Assembly (NCBI GenBank): GCA_022822665.1
Contig: JAJEAR010000015.1
Coordinates: 1-61,553 of the forward strand
DNA from: Alphaproteobacteria bacterium
GTDB lineage: Bacteria; Pseudomonadota; Alphaproteobacteria; Thalassobaculales; Thalassobaculaceae
Reading direction: 5' to 3'
Length of the DNA stretch: 61,553 nt
Positions 35,288-45,500 of the stretch are shown in pieces. Each line of letters begins with the position of its first letter. Within the stretch, counting starts at the first letter, position 1. A model generated the notes under the pieces. It ran no database searches. It was not told where the DNA came from and saw only the letters and a list, made by a program, of their open reading frames with translations. The position numbers and the translations under genes were made by a program.

Positions 35288-35602
35288 CCGTGTTTGGAGA
35301 AGTCCCGGTCCACGTATGGAATGCTCTCGCCACGTGATGCCCGGACTGCTCCGGGCGTGGAAGATCGGCACCATCTGAACCCGGACCCGACCCTGTCCGG
35401 CATGGTCGCAGTCCTCGCGATGGCGGGAACGAAACAGGGCTGGCAGCGTTGGGCACCGGTTTGGCGACAGGGCGGATGACTCGCCGGGTGTGTGCACGAC
35501 CGGTCGATGTCCACGCCGCGGCTCACCGTGGTGGTGACGCGAAGTATGGAAGTGCTGCGCGACCTTGCTATCGTCGGAAATATCACTGGCGGGGAACCGG
35601 GC
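35288..35602. other. intergenic stretch
   Basis: These 315 bases separate the toxin relic from the methyltransferase. I see no gene, repeat or clear promoter. An upstream in-frame ATG at 35549 could lengthen the methyltransferase, but lacks family support. Confidence 0.4.
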
Positions 35603-36436
35603 ATGGAACCGACATCCGGAATTGCGGATCATTACACCAGCGGCGACCTGCTTGAACGCCTCGAGGAGCACCTCAGGGACGACGGGGTCGATCCGGTCCG
35701 CCCGACCCTGGAGGAACTTGCACCCTACGACCAGTTTCACGCCCGTGGACTGGAGGCGACCGAGGACATGGCGCGCCACCTGCCGGTCTCGGGCACGGAC
35801 CGGATCCTCGATATCGGCAGCGGGCTGGGCGGTCCGGCTCGCTACATGGCGCGACGCTTCGGTTGCCGGGTGACCGGCATCGACCTGACGGCGGAATTCT
35901 GCGAGGTGGCGCGGCTGCTGACAGCACGGCTCGGGTTCGAGGAGCGTGTGACCGTCGAACAGGGTGATGCGCTCGCCATGCCGTTCGAGGACGGGGCGTT
36001 CGACGGCGCCTACTCGATGAACGTGTCGATGAACATCCGGCCCAAGCGTGCGTTCTACCGGGAGATCCACCGGGTGCTGAAGCCTGGCGCGTGGTTGTGT
36101 CTCTCGGAGGTGGCACAGGGTCCCGGCGGCGACCCCGACTACCCCGTCGCGTGGGCGGCCAGCGCCGCGTCGAGTTTCCTCTCGACACCCGAGGCGACCC
36201 GCGCCGACCTCGAGGCCGAGGGTTTCAGGATCGAGCACCTGCGCGACACCAGCAGCGAGGCGCACGAATTTGCCGCCCGGTCCCGGGCCGTCGTCGAGGC
36301 GGGAGGCAAGCCGCTCCACCGCGCCGTCATCCTGGTCCTCGGTGAAAAGGCTGGTGTCGCGATGGCGAACTCGGGCCGCGCCATGCGGGATCGGCGCGTC
36401 CTGCCGATCGAGGTTCTCTCCAGGCGACAATCGTGA
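35603..36436 (+). CDS. SAM-dependent methyltransferase
   Basis: A 277-residue class I methyltransferase. SAM motif I is RILDIGSGLGGPARYMARRFG near 73, then VTGIDLTAEFCEVA and VTVEQGDALAMPFEDGAFDG. The layout is like phosphoethanolamine/glycine-sarcosine and UbiE-type enzymes. The N-terminal YTSGDLLERL near residue 10 also occurs in such methyl-donors to amines. The substrate cannot be named. ATG 35603 has GGGGAA upstream. The terminal 30 residues are basic. It is convergent with the hydrolase at 36777; their 340-base gap suggests separate units. Confidence 0.85.
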   Translation: MEPTSGIADHYTSGDLLERLEEHLRDDGVDPVRPTLEELAPYDQFHARGLEATEDMARHLPVSGTDRILDIGSGLGGPARYMARRFGCRVTGIDLTAEFCEVARLLTARLGFEERVTVEQGDALAMPFEDGAFDGAYSMNVSMNIRPKRAFYREIHRVLKPGAWLCLSEVAQGPGGDPDYPVAWAASAASSFLSTPEATRADLEAEGFRIEHLRDTSSEAHEFAARSRAVVEAGGKPLHRAVILVLGEKAGVAMANSGRAMRDRRVLPIEVLSRRQS

Positions 36437-36776
36437 TTCGGTTCTCGGCGCATTCGGGAACGGCCGTGACGACTGCCGGGCGCGCATGCGGTGTCCGGCC
36501 CGGTTCCGATGCGGCGCAACCGTGTCCTGCCCGCCGGGGACAGTCCCCGGAGACACCCGGGCTTCATGACCTCGATGACAGGAAAACTACTCTGCAGTTC
36601 ATCACAGTGGCGACGTTTGGCGCGACAAACAGCCTGTGACCTGCGCAATACCGGCGGCAACACGGAGGAGGATGGGGGAGGAACAGGAGATGCAGTCGCG
36701 CCGCAGTGGGGCTTGATGCGAACACCCTACAGGATCACACCGGCATCGACGATGAGGCCGTTTCGACCCCAACCAG
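36437..36776. other. convergent intergenic stretch
   Basis: 340 bases between two convergent genes. No recognisable gene or strong hairpin is seen. It must hold both terminators. Confidence 0.4.
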
Positions 36777-37685
36777 TCATGCCTGGTCCCGGCAACCGAT
36801 TTCGTCGAGAAACTCCAGCATCGCGCGGCGGCACTGCTCCGGCGCTTCGATCTGGTGCAGATGGGAGGTCTCCGGGACGAAGTCGTAATCGACGTGCATC
36901 AATTCTTCCATCCCTTCTCCCGGGAGGTAGGTGCCGACAATCGTCGGGTCTGCGGAGATCGCCTTGACCGGGCAGGGAGCGTCTCTCGCCTCCGTTATGC
37001 TCGACCAGGAGTAGAATTCCTCGAACATCTGCGCTTCGTACTCTGGCGGGCATCGGAGTTCGACGCTTCCATCCTCGCACGTCCTCAGGGTCGTTCGTGC
37101 GATCAGATCGAAGTCCCTCGGCTGCAACCGGTTGAATACAGGAACCCGGGACAGCACTCGCGCGAAACTTGCATGTGTCGGGTAGCGGCCGCGGCGTTTC
37201 CGAGCGATCCGGGCCAGGTACGCTCCCACCGCCTCAAGGTCCTTGCGGGTCTTTCCGGGCGGCACCACCGGAAAGTCGAAGACGACGAGTGCGCGGAAGC
37301 GGACCATCCTGCCGATGGCCAACTGAAGCCCGATCATTCCGGACAGCGAGTGGAACACGCCGACCAGGGGCCTCACGTCACACCTGTTCCCGATCGACCA
37401 CACCACTCGCTGCCCGTCGTCGATCAGGTTGGCGACGCGATGGTCCTCCAGTCGGCCAACGGAATTCCAGCCATGATTGCGCAGGTCGTGCACGAAGATG
37501 TCGAACCGGTCGGTCAATCCGCCCCAGAAGGGGAAATAGTCGTCCGCGGCCATGCCGTTCCCGTGCGTTACAAGCAGGCGCGGCCCACGCGGGATACCGT
37601 GCCGGCGGACATGGATGACGCTTCCGTCGGTGGTGGGCACTTCGAGCACACACGACGGCTCCGGCAACTCCCGGGCTCTTCCCAT
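36777..37685 (-). CDS. alpha/beta hydrolase
   Basis: A 302-residue hydrolase. LLVTHGNGMAADDYFPFW near residue 40 is the oxyanion-hole HGN motif. VGVFHSLSGMIGLQLA near 107-122 carries the nucleophile serine, although the usual GxSxG is altered (FHSLSG). The C-terminal ETSHLHQIEAPE has the likely catalytic histidine. It may cleave esters or lactones; the substrate is unknown. ATG 37685 has GGAGGG in front. Upstream frame is unlike family. No signal peptide. Confidence 0.85.
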   Translation of the reverse strand: MGRARELPEPSCVLEVPTTDGSVIHVRRHGIPRGPRLLVTHGNGMAADDYFPFWGGLTDRFDIFVHDLRNHGWNSVGRLEDHRVANLIDDGQRVVWSIGNRCDVRPLVGVFHSLSGMIGLQLAIGRMVRFRALVVFDFPVVPPGKTRKDLEAVGAYLARIARKRRGRYPTHASFARVLSRVPVFNRLQPRDFDLIARTTLRTCEDGSVELRCPPEYEAQMFEEFYSWSSITEARDAPCPVKAISADPTIVGTYLPGEGMEELMHVDYDFVPETSHLHQIEAPEQCRRAMLEFLDEIGCRDQA

Positions 37686-38075
37686 CCCGTGCCCTCCACG
37701 AATTCCCGCCGCCGCGCGCGGGCGCCGCCATCCGGTCCTGTCCCGGCGCGTCCCCCGGGTCCATTCTACGCCACCTGGCAACCGGCCCGGCCCGGTGGCG
37801 TCCCGGGAAGTTCGCAAGGCCGGTTGCGGCCCGGGACAGGCGCGTTCCGCAAGCGACCACACCCGGCGGCCCGGCGAAAGGGCGCACCGGATGCGGTGCT
37901 GGATGGTGTCCTCGCCTTTGCGCCGGCGCAGATGCGAATTCACGACCTTTGCCGCCCGCATGCTCCGGGTGCGCTGTCCCTTGCCGCGCATGCCGGGTCG
38001 TCGTGATCATGCCGCGAGACCCGGTTCCGGCCCGGAAATCTGATCGGCATACCGTGCAATTGAACGGAGCACGAT
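37686..38075. other. divergent intergenic stretch
   Basis: 390 bases between the divergent hydrolase and the small secreted protein. No gene was recognised. A GGAG at about 38065 serves the next start. It is GC-rich without clear promoters. Confidence 0.4.
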
Positions 38076-38380
38076 ATGACAGTGGCAAGGCTTGGACTGG
38101 TTCTGGGCCTGTTGAGCTTCATCGCCCTCGCGTCGTGGCCCTCGAGCGAGGCAGCGCCAACAGTGTGGTCGCCTGCACGATCGTGTGGACGGTCAGTTCG
38201 GCGAACCAGGCCTGTTCGGAGGAGACGATTACCTACTCCGACGACGACAGGAAGTGCACGATCAACGCGAAGTGCGACAGGGAGGGCTCAAGCTGGTTCT
38301 GGGAGACCATCAGCGTGGATCCGGACAAGGTCAGTCAACTGAACACGTGCGACGGCAGGCTTTCACTCACCGATTGCTGA
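38076..38380 (+). pseudogene. small secreted six-cysteine protein, frameshifted
   Basis: ATG 38076 gives a clear signal peptide: MTVARLGLVLGLLSFIALA with cleavage near SSEAA. A one-base shift around 38150-38160 is then needed to read VVACTIVWTVSSANQACSEE, RKCTINAKCDREG and the end at LTDC, giving six cysteines in about 75 mature residues. The spacing suggests three disulfides and a periplasmic or secreted protein. I recognise no family. The high regularity of the second frame supports true coding, so the break may be a sequence error. Confidence 0.5.
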
Positions 38381-38722
38381 CCGGCTTGCGGTCCAACAGG
38401 TTCCTGCCTGTCAGGTGAGCAGAGGTACGACGCTCCGCATGCCGACAACTCCCCTCCGGGGCCTGCACGGTTGCCCGGAACGCACGGTGTTCCGGCCTCG
38501 ACGGCATGTCTTCACGAGTTGCCGGGCCGGCCAATACCCCGTGACGTGCGGTGCGCGTCCCTGACCTGTCTGCCAAGGGTCCACCCGTGTCGTTGGCTGC
38601 GCCCGGCTTCTCCCCGGGGTCGTTCGCCACCGCCCCGGTTTTTCCCGGGCGTCCTTCGCGTTCGACCGGATATCCGCGGCCGCCTCCGGGTCAGGCGGGG
38701 GGACCGCTTTTCATGCTCGCGG
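38381..38722. other. intergenic stretch
   Basis: 342 bases between the secreted-protein relic and the 3' end of the SulP gene. Nothing recognisable. Confidence 0.4.
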
Positions 38723-40363
38723 TCATGCCGGATCAAGTCCCAGGATCTGCCGGACGAGGCCCCGGGCCTGGTCCTGGTCCTCGACAATCCGCTCGCCCGG
38801 GACCGAGTGCAGGACATCGAAGGCATCGAGTGTCTCGGCAATCTCCCCTGAACTCCCGGTGACAATGGTTGGTGTTCCCTCGCTGGCCGCGAGGTCGATC
38901 AGTTGCCTCACCACGGTCGCGGCACTGTCGTCCATGAAGGTCACGCCGGCAAAGTCGAGGATCACGACCTCGTGCTCGAGCAGGTCGATACTGATGATGC
39001 GGACCAGTTTCTTCGACGACGCCACCGTGAGGTTTCCCTTGAGAACAAGCATTCCGACCCGGGCGGAAAACGGGTCCGCATCCTCCGGTTCGTCGTCGTC
39101 GTAGAGAAAGACCGAGTCCAGCAACGGGACCGAAATCACGCTGTCGAGTTCCTGTTGCCCGACCCGCAGGGCGCCGGCGAGGAAAGAGATGATCATTCCC
39201 AGCACCACCGCCATGATCGGACCAATGAACACGGCAATCAGCGTCGTGACCACGATGGTGACGGTGTACTCGCCGCGAAGCCTGTTCAGTCGCGCCAGCA
39301 GTGACCAGTCGACCAGGTCCCACCCGACCTTGAAGAGCACGCCGGCGAGCGCCGCCAGCGGGATCGGGTCGGCATAGGGTGCGAGACCGAGCAGCAGCGC
39401 CAGCAGCAGCAGGGCGCAGATCAGGCCGGAGACCCTCGTGCGCCCTCCGGCACGGATATTGGCGATCGTGTAGACCGGGGTCCCGGCGCCCGGCAGGCCC
39501 CCGATCAGCCCGGCGGCCAGGTTGCCGAGGCCCTGGCTGACCAGTTCCCGCTCCGGGTTATGACTGGTCCGGGTCAGTGAATCGGCGGCAAGCGCGGTGA
39601 GCAGGCTGACGATCGAGCCGATCGACGCCAGAAGCAGCGCGGGCTGCAGCGCGTCAAGCAGGAAGGTGATTGACGGAAGGGTCAGGTCCGGAACCATGAG
39701 GGTGGTCGGAACCGGCCCGAGGACCGGCGCATCGCCCAGCCACAGCACGCCCAGCGCGGTTCCCGCCGCCAGTCCTGCAAGGGTGGGTGGCAGGTAGCGG
39801 CGAAGCCGGCTCGGCCAGGTTATGGCCACGCCGAGGGTGACGCATCCAATGGCGAGCGCGCTGTAGTTGATAGCGCGCAGCGCGTCGGGCAACCCCAACA
39901 GCATGCCGATAATCCCTCCCGGCGCCGGTGCCGAGCCGAGCATCGGCAGGACCTGGATGGCCATTACCAGGATACCGATGGCCGTCATGAAGCTGGCCAC
40001 CACCACGTACGGGGTGTAGGCGACGAACCGGCCGAGCTTCAGCAGCCCGATCACGATCTGCATCACCCCGGCAAGCATGACAATCATGAGGGCTTCGGAC
40101 AGGGTGTCCGCGTAATCGGCGACGATCACCGCCATGATGATGGCCATCGGCGCCGTCGGTCCCGATATCTGGGTGGACGTGCCGCCGAAGACGGCGGTGA
40201 AGAACCCGACCGCGACCGCGCCGTAGAGCCCGGCCGCGGCCCCCAGGCCGGAAACGACACCGTAGGCGACTGCGAGCGGCAGGGCGACGAACATCGCCGT
40301 GCTGCCGCCGAGCGTGTCCTGCCACAGGTCGCTCAGGCTGTAGTCGATCTTGAAACGAGCCAC
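38723..40363 (-). CDS. SulP family anion transporter with STAS domain
   Basis: A 546-residue transporter. The first half has GGSTAMFVALPLAVAYGVVSGLGA near 19-42, a SulP signature, and TQISGPTAPMAIIMAVIV near 65. There are about 12-14 hydrophobic segments to residue 415. The cytoplasmic STAS domain (about 430-546) follows, with VVILDFAGVTFMDDSAATVV near 490. SulP proteins carry sulfate, bicarbonate or other anions; the cargo is not fixed by sequence. GTG 40363 has GGAAGG upstream. It is separated by 75 bases from the Lrp-like gene on the same strand. Confidence 0.92.
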   Translation of the reverse strand: MARFKIDYSLSDLWQDTLGGSTAMFVALPLAVAYGVVSGLGAAAGLYGAVAVGFFTAVFGGTSTQISGPTAPMAIIMAVIVADYADTLSEALMIVMLAGVMQIVIGLLKLGRFVAYTPYVVVASFMTAIGILVMAIQVLPMLGSAPAPGGIIGMLLGLPDALRAINYSALAIGCVTLGVAITWPSRLRRYLPPTLAGLAAGTALGVLWLGDAPVLGPVPTTLMVPDLTLPSITFLLDALQPALLLASIGSIVSLLTALAADSLTRTSHNPERELVSQGLGNLAAGLIGGLPGAGTPVYTIANIRAGGRTRVSGLICALLLLALLLGLAPYADPIPLAALAGVLFKVGWDLVDWSLLARLNRLRGEYTVTIVVTTLIAVFIGPIMAVVLGMIISFLAGALRVGQQELDSVISVPLLDSVFLYDDDEPEDADPFSARVGMLVLKGNLTVASSKKLVRIISIDLLEHEVVILDFAGVTFMDDSAATVVRQLIDLAASEGTPTIVTGSSGEIAETLDAFDVLHSVPGERIVEDQDQARGLVRQILGLDPA

Positions 40364-40437
40364 GTCAACCTTCCGATCCGGTCCGGTTGGTGCCGCGGTC
40401 CCTCCCCGATAGTCTCGACCGGTCGCGCGACGATGCG

Positions 40438-40680
40438 TCAGCCGAAGGCCTTGAAAGTGATGATGGTAAAGGTGTCACGGACCCCTTCAAGACGCTGGAT
40501 GCGCTCGGTCACGAAGTGGCCGATATCCGTGCTGTCCGGCAGGTAGCATTTCAGCAGAACATCGTAATGACCCGAGGTCGAGTAGGTCTCGGACACCTCC
40601 TCGACCCCCTGCGCCACGGCGTCCGCCACCGCGTAGGCCGCTCCCGGTTCGCACTTGACCTGCACAAAGATCGTCTGCAC
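40438..40680 (-). CDS. stand-alone Lrp/AsnC ligand-binding (RAM) domain
   Basis: An 80-residue protein that is only the ligand-binding half of an Lrp/AsnC regulator: VQTIFVQVKCEPG, TYSTSGHYDVLLKCYLP and VRDTFTIITFKAFG. There is no helix-turn-helix. Such small proteins form ring assemblies and bind amino acids; some modulate full-length Lrp. GTG 40680 follows GGGAGG, and the family usually begins MQTIFVQ. An ATG at 40707 has no ribosome site. Neighbouring genes give no hint of the ligand. Confidence 0.87.
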   Translation of the reverse strand: MQTIFVQVKCEPGAAYAVADAVAQGVEEVSETYSTSGHYDVLLKCYLPDSTDIGHFVTERIQRLEGVRDTFTIITFKAFG

Positions 40681-40722
40681 GGCCTCGCCTCCCGTCCCCG
40701 TGGTCATGCCCGCCAGCGTGGT

Positions 40723-42048
40723 TCAGGCAACTCCCGGACGTGCGGGGCGCAGCAGGAACGCCGGTGTATGGTCGCCAAGTCCCGTGGTGGGTGCGTTCTT
40801 GGGCACCGGTGGAGGAACCCGTTCCCGGCGCCGCTGCGTGCCGGTCGGTATTCCCGTCGCCTGCTCCTGTTCCTGCACCATCCGCGCACCCTTCCTGGCG
40901 TTGCCGGTCCGTCCCTGGACCAGCTGGTCCCTGATGTCGATGTCGATGGTCTCGATCGACCGCTTGATCAGGTTGCGGATTGCCTGCAGGTACCGGGAGT
41001 CCTCGTCGGTAGAGATGGTGAACGCGCGTCCCGACCGACCGGCGCGCCCGGTCCGGCCGATGCGGTGTATGTAGTCCTCGGCATTGGTCGGGACGTCGAA
41101 GTTGAACACGTGGCTGAGTTCGGCAATGTCCAAGCCGCGCGCCGCGACATCGCTCGCGACCAGGAGGCGGGCATCCCCGGCCTTGAACCGTGTCAGGGTT
41201 TCCGTCCGCGCCGGTTGCGGCATGTCACCGTGCAGGACCACCGCGTCGTAGCCGTGGCGGACCAGCGAGCGGTGGACGATCCCGACGTCACGCTTGCGGT
41301 TGCAGAAGATGAGCGCGTTGCCGACCTTCTCCCGGTCGATCAGGGTGCGCAGGACCGCACGCTTCTTCCACGCCTCGGTCACCAGGAGGAACTGTTCCAC
41401 CGTTTCCGCCGTGCTGGACGGTGGCGCAACCGTGATCGACTTCGGATTGATCAGGAAACCATCCGCGAGCTCGCGTATTCCCCGATCCAGCGTCGCGGAA
41501 AAGAACAGCGTCTGGCGGATGCGGGGAAGCAGGGAGACGATCCGCTCGACATCCGGGATGAACCCCATGTCCAGCATCCTGTCGGCCTCGTCAATGACCA
41601 GGATCTTGACGTCGTTCAGCAGCACTCGGCCGCGTTCGATGTGATCGAGCAGACGCCCGGGAGTCGCGATCAGCACGTCGACACCGCGGTCGAGCAGCAG
41701 GTCCTGCTCGCCGAAGGCGACACCGCCGATCAGCAATGCCTTGGTGAGTGAACAGTTCTTGCCGTAACGCTCGAAACTGTCCGCGACCTGGGCGGCAAGC
41801 TCCCTCGTCGGGCACAGGATCAGCGAACGCGGCATGCGTGCCTTGGCCTGTCCGGAGGAGAGGATATCGATCATCGGCAGGGTGAAAGAGGCGGTCTTGC
41901 CGGTTCCCGTCTGGGCACAGCCGAGAACATCGCGACCCTGCAGGACGATCGGGATCGCCTGGTCCTGGATCGGCGTCGGTGTGGTGTATCCGGAATCGGC
42001 GACCGCTCCAACAACCTCATCGCTGAGGCCTAGTTCTGAAAATTGCAA
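40723..42048 (-). CDS. DEAD-box RNA helicase
   Basis: A 441-residue RhlE-like helicase. The motifs are complete: Q motif PTPIQDQAIP, motif I AQTGTGKT near 47, motif II VIDEADRMLDMG near 150, SAT in FFSATLD, and HRIGRTGRAGRSG near 330. It unwinds structured RNA. TTG at 42048 is taken as the start: relatives begin FxxLGL, and AAGGAAAA lies 11 bases upstream. Upstream residues (to 42117) look non-native. The C-terminal tail (RKGARMVQEQEQ, RRRERVPPP) is basic and may bind RNA. The upstream region is AT-rich for this genome, as expected of a promoter. Confidence 0.93.
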   Translation of the reverse strand: MQFSELGLSDEVVGAVADSGYTTPTPIQDQAIPIVLQGRDVLGCAQTGTGKTASFTLPMIDILSSGQAKARMPRSLILCPTRELAAQVADSFERYGKNCSLTKALLIGGVAFGEQDLLLDRGVDVLIATPGRLLDHIERGRVLLNDVKILVIDEADRMLDMGFIPDVERIVSLLPRIRQTLFFSATLDRGIRELADGFLINPKSITVAPPSSTAETVEQFLLVTEAWKKRAVLRTLIDREKVGNALIFCNRKRDVGIVHRSLVRHGYDAVVLHGDMPQPARTETLTRFKAGDARLLVASDVAARGLDIAELSHVFNFDVPTNAEDYIHRIGRTGRAGRSGRAFTISTDEDSRYLQAIRNLIKRSIETIDIDIRDQLVQGRTGNARKGARMVQEQEQATGIPTGTQRRRERVPPPVPKNAPTTGLGDHTPAFLLRPARPGVA

Positions 42049-42205
42049 GATTATTATTTTCCTTATGTGACCGGGCCGATATGTAGCCGATGTCGTTGAT
42101 GGTCTTGCCGTGTCCAAATTGTGCCAAGATTGGACTACATTTTCAAGTCATTGTCGTATAGGCCCGTTCCGGGTCTTGCAGTACGGGACAGGGGTCATAC
42201 TCTGC

Positions 42206-44437
42206 TCAGGTTCCGCCGTCCGGAAACCGCGGCGGGCGCGGGAAGCCGTTTGGAACCGCGACACCGACCTGTCCGCGCCGGCCCATCCACTGGTCGAGTT
42301 CGCGGATCCGGCGCTGACGTCCCCCCGGCATCGGCCAGGTCAGCCCCTCTTCTGCACTCAGCACCGTCGCGTCGGCAAAGCTGCCCCGGGCGTACCGCTG
42401 CAGGATGACACCCTTGCCTCCGGAGCGCTCCGGCAGCTCGTCGATCGGGAACACCAGCATCCTGCGGTTGCTGCCGACCACGGCCACGTGATCGCCCCCG
42501 GCCGGTCGGCACAGCACGACCCGGGCGCCGTCGACCGGTGACATGACCTGGCGCCCGGCCCGGGTCCGGGCTCCGAACCGGCTGCCCGGAACCAGGAAGC
42601 CGCGGCCGTCTCCGCTGGCGATCAGGTAGCGGGCATCCTCGCGGTGCACCAGCAGGGCCACGAGGTCGTGGTCCTCCGCCATGTCCACCATCAGGCGCAG
42701 GGGTTCGCCGTGGCCCCGGCCGCGCGGAAGCCTGTCCGCCTGCACGCTGTAGGCGCGCCCGTCACTTGCAACCAGGGTGAGCAGGTCGGTGGTGTGGGCC
42801 CGCAGCAGGAACCGGAGGCCGTCGCCTTCCTTGAACCGGAACCCGGCCTCGTCCGCGCCGTGACCCTTGATCACCCGGATCCAGCCCTTCTCGGAACAGA
42901 CCACGGTGACCGGTTCGCGTTCGGTCAGCGCGTCCGGCGGGATCTCGATGTCGGGCGGTGGCCCGCCGATCGCGGTCCGTCGACGACCGAGTTCGGTGTC
43001 CGGTCCGAATGACTCGCGCAGGCGCGACAGTTCGCCCGCCACGGCCTGCCACAGCAAGTCCGGGTTCTTCAGCAGCGTCTCGATTTCCGTCTTCTCGTTC
43101 GACAGCTCGTCGAATTCCTTTCGGATCTCGATTTCCTCGAGCTTCCTCAGGGCGCGCAGCCGCATGTTGAGGATGGCTTCGGCCTGGCGGTCCGTGAGTT
43201 CCCAGCGCGTGCGCATGACCGTCTTCGGATCATCTTCCTCGCGGATGATCCGGATCACCTCATCGATGTTGAGATAGGCCACGAGGTAACCCTGGAGAAC
43301 CTCGAGACGCTCCTCGATCCTGGTCAGGCGATGGGTCTTGCGCCGGATCAGGACCTCGTGGCGATGATCGAGGAACCCCTGCAGCGCCTGGAGCAGCGAC
43401 ATGACCCGGGGCGTGCGCGAGGCGTCGAGCACGTTCAGGTTGAGCTGGACCCGCGACTCGAGCGGAGTGGCCGCAAACAGGCTCTCCATCATCAGTTCGG
43501 CGTCGACCCTGCGGCTGCGCGGCTCCAGCACCAGGCGGATGTCCTCTGCCGATTCGTCGCGGATGTCGGCAAGCATCGCGATCTTGCGCCCCTCGATGAG
43601 TTCGGCGAGCCGTTCCACCAGCCTTGCCTTCTGAACCTGGTACGGGATTTCGGTGACAACCACCTGCCAGGTACCGTTCTGCAGTTTCTCCACGTTCCAG
43701 GTGGCGCGCACCCGGAAACTGCCCTTGCCGGTCAGGTAGGCGTCGCGGATGTTGTCCGGTTTCTCGACCAGAACGCCGCCGGTCGGAAAGTCGGGCCCGC
43801 GAACCAGGGTCAGCAGTTCGTCGATGCCGAGTTCGGGCCTGTCGATCATGCGCAGCAGCGCGTCGCATAGTTCCGCGACATTGTGCGGCGGAATTGACGT
43901 CGCCATTCCCACCGCGATGCCCTGGGCCCCGTTTGCCAGCAGGTTCGGGAAGGCCGCCGGCAGGATCACGGGTTCCCGGCTCTCGCCGTCGTAGGTATCG
44001 GTGAAGTCGACCGCGTCCTCGTCGATGCCCTCGAGCAGCAGCCCGGCGACCTCGGTCAGCCGCGCCTCGGTGTAACGCATGGCGGCGGCGTTGTCGCCGT
44101 CCACATTGCCGAAGTTGCCCTGTCCGTCCACGAGCGGATAGCGCTGGGCGAAGTCCTGGGCGAGTCGCACCATGGCCTCGTAGATGGCGGCGTCACCGTG
44201 GGGGTGGAACTTGCCCATGACGTCGCCGACAACCCGGGCCGACTTCTTGTATCCCTGGCCGGGATCGAGGCGCAGTTGCCGCATGGCGTAGAGCAGGCGG
44301 CGGTGTACCGGCTTCAGCCCGTCGCGCACATCGGGAAGCGATCGCGACATGATGGTCGAGAGCGCGTAGGCAAGATACCGCTCGGCGAGCGCATCTCCCA
44401 GGCCGGTGGTGCGGATGCCCGCCGATGTAGTTGTCAT
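42206..44437 (-). CDS. parC: DNA topoisomerase IV subunit A
   Basis: A 743-residue type IIA topoisomerase subunit that unlinks daughter chromosomes with ParE. It shows [19 protein letters not shown] near 34-52, [20 protein letters not shown] near 75-94, and the active-site tyrosine Tyr122 in [11 protein letters not shown]. The C-terminal part is a beta-pinwheel-like domain. ATG 44437 has GGAGG eight bases before it; GTG 44452 would add five residues. In the quinolone pocket, the usual Ser after HPHGD is Ala83. ParE is not in view. The gene lies between the helicase and the liv operon. Confidence 0.95.
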   Translation of the reverse strand: MTTTSAGIRTTGLGDALAERYLAYALSTIMSRSLPDVRDGLKPVHRRLLYAMRQLRLDPGQGYKKSARVVGDVMGKFHPHGDAAIYEAMVRLAQDFAQRYPLVDGQGNFGNVDGDNAAAMRYTEARLTEVAGLLLEGIDEDAVDFTDTYDGESREPVILPAAFPNLLANGAQGIAVGMATSIPPHNVAELCDALLRMIDRPELGIDELLTLVRGPDFPTGGVLVEKPDNIRDAYLTGKGSFRVRATWNVEKLQNGTWQVVVTEIPYQVQKARLVERLAELIEGRKIAMLADIRDESAEDIRLVLEPRSRRVDAELMMESLFAATPLESRVQLNLNVLDASRTPRVMSLLQALQGFLDHRHEVLIRRKTHRLTRIEERLEVLQGYLVAYLNIDEVIRIIREEDDPKTVMRTRWELTDRQAEAILNMRLRALRKLEEIEIRKEFDELSNEKTEIETLLKNPDLLWQAVAGELSRLRESFGPDTELGRRRTAIGGPPPDIEIPPDALTEREPVTVVCSEKGWIRVIKGHGADEAGFRFKEGDGLRFLLRAHTTDLLTLVASDGRAYSVQADRLPRGRGHGEPLRLMVDMAEDHDLVALLVHREDARYLIASGDGRGFLVPGSRFGARTRAGRQVMSPVDGARVVLCRPAGGDHVAVVGSNRRMLVFPIDELPERSGGKGVILQRYARGSFADATVLSAEEGLTWPMPGGRQRRIRELDQWMGRRGQVGVAVPNGFPRPPRFPDGGT

Positions 44438-44498
44438 CTCGTCTGCCTCCACGACATATCGTAGTCAAGGAGAGGGGCGGGGACAAGGTTCCGGGGGT

Positions 44499-44514
44499 GG
44501 CCGGGTCTCCGGCC
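44499..44514 (-). terminator. stem-loop after the liv operon
   Basis: GGCCGG (44499-44504) and CCGGCC (44509-44514) form a 6-bp stem with loop GTCT, 17 bases past the livM stop. No U-run. Candidate only. Confidence 0.35.
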
Positions 44515-44531
44515 CGCGGTGTCCCGGCGCG

Positions 44532-45500
44532 TCAGCCGCGCCGCGTCGCGAACCGGTCGATCAGGGAACCGAGGATGCCCTTCGGCAGGAAGATGATGAA
44601 CAGCACCAGCGCGATGCCGTAGATCGCGTTGTCGAGACCCACCGCATCGGTGCCGATCTGCACCCGCAGGATCTCGGCCAGCAGCAGGGTGATCACCGCG
44701 CCGAAGGTCGGGCCGAGCTGTACGAATATGCCCCCGGTGACGACGGCGAAGACGATCTGCAGGGAGATGGCGATGCCGCTGACGGTATCGGGCGAGATGA
44801 ACAGCTGGTACTGCATGTACAGTGCGCCGCCAAGCGCCGTCATCACCGCGGAAATCATGGTGATCTTGAGCTTTTCGCGGGTGACATTGATCCCGGCGGC
44901 CGCCGCGCTGTCCTCGTCCTCGCTGATGGCGTCGAGCGCATAGCGGATCATCGAGCGGTCCACCAGGCGCCATATGGCGAGCCCGGCCAGCCACACGACG
45001 ATCGCGATCACGAACCAGGTTTCCTTCTCGTCGAACTGCAGCGCGATGATCGACGGCGTGTCGTCGTTGCCCTTCGGCGTCGGCGTGAATCCCAGCGACC
45101 CGCCGGTATGGTCCCGGGTCGCGATGATGGTCTGGCGCACCACTTCGCTCAGCGCGAGGGTCACGAGGGCGAAGTAGTGACCGGTGATCCGGAACCGGAA
45201 GCACGGGTACCCGACCACCACCGCAAGCAGCACCGCGCAGGCGAGCGCGACCGGAATGCCGAGCCACGGTGTCAGGCCGCCGTAGTTCCACAGCAGCGCG
45301 GTCACGTAGGCGCCGATGCCCATGAAGGCGCCGTGTCCGAGCGAGACCAGGCCGAACCGGCCCATCAGCGACCAGCCGGTGTAGGTGAACGCCCAGATCA
45401 GGATGACGATCATGATGTGCAGCGGGTAGGGCGGCAGTCCGACGATGGCCGCCACCACCAGTACGCCGGCGATCGCCAGCGCCACGCGGAACTCGCTCAA
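44532..45500 (-). CDS. livM: branched-chain amino acid ABC transporter permease LivM-like
   Basis: A 322-residue membrane permease with about ten helices. WSLMGRFGLVSLGHGAFMGIGAYVTALL near 43-70 is the LivM signature. AISEDEDSAAAAGINV near 192 is the EAA-like loop that contacts the ATPases. TTG 45500 overlaps the livH stop (TTGA at 45497-45500), so translation is coupled; TTG is a rare start. It is the last gene of the operon. Together with LivH it forms the channel. Insert PKGNDDTPSI near 150 is a periplasmic loop. Confidence 0.92.
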   Translation of the reverse strand: MSEFRVALAIAGVLVVAAIVGLPPYPLHIMIVILIWAFTYTGWSLMGRFGLVSLGHGAFMGIGAYVTALLWNYGGLTPWLGIPVALACAVLLAVVVGYPCFRFRITGHYFALVTLALSEVVRQTIIATRDHTGGSLGFTPTPKGNDDTPSIIALQFDEKETWFVIAIVVWLAGLAIWRLVDRSMIRYALDAISEDEDSAAAAGINVTREKLKITMISAVMTALGGALYMQYQLFISPDTVSGIAISLQIVFAVVTGGIFVQLGPTFGAVITLLLAEILRVQIGTDAVGLDNAIYGIALVLFIIFLPKGILGSLIDRFATRRG

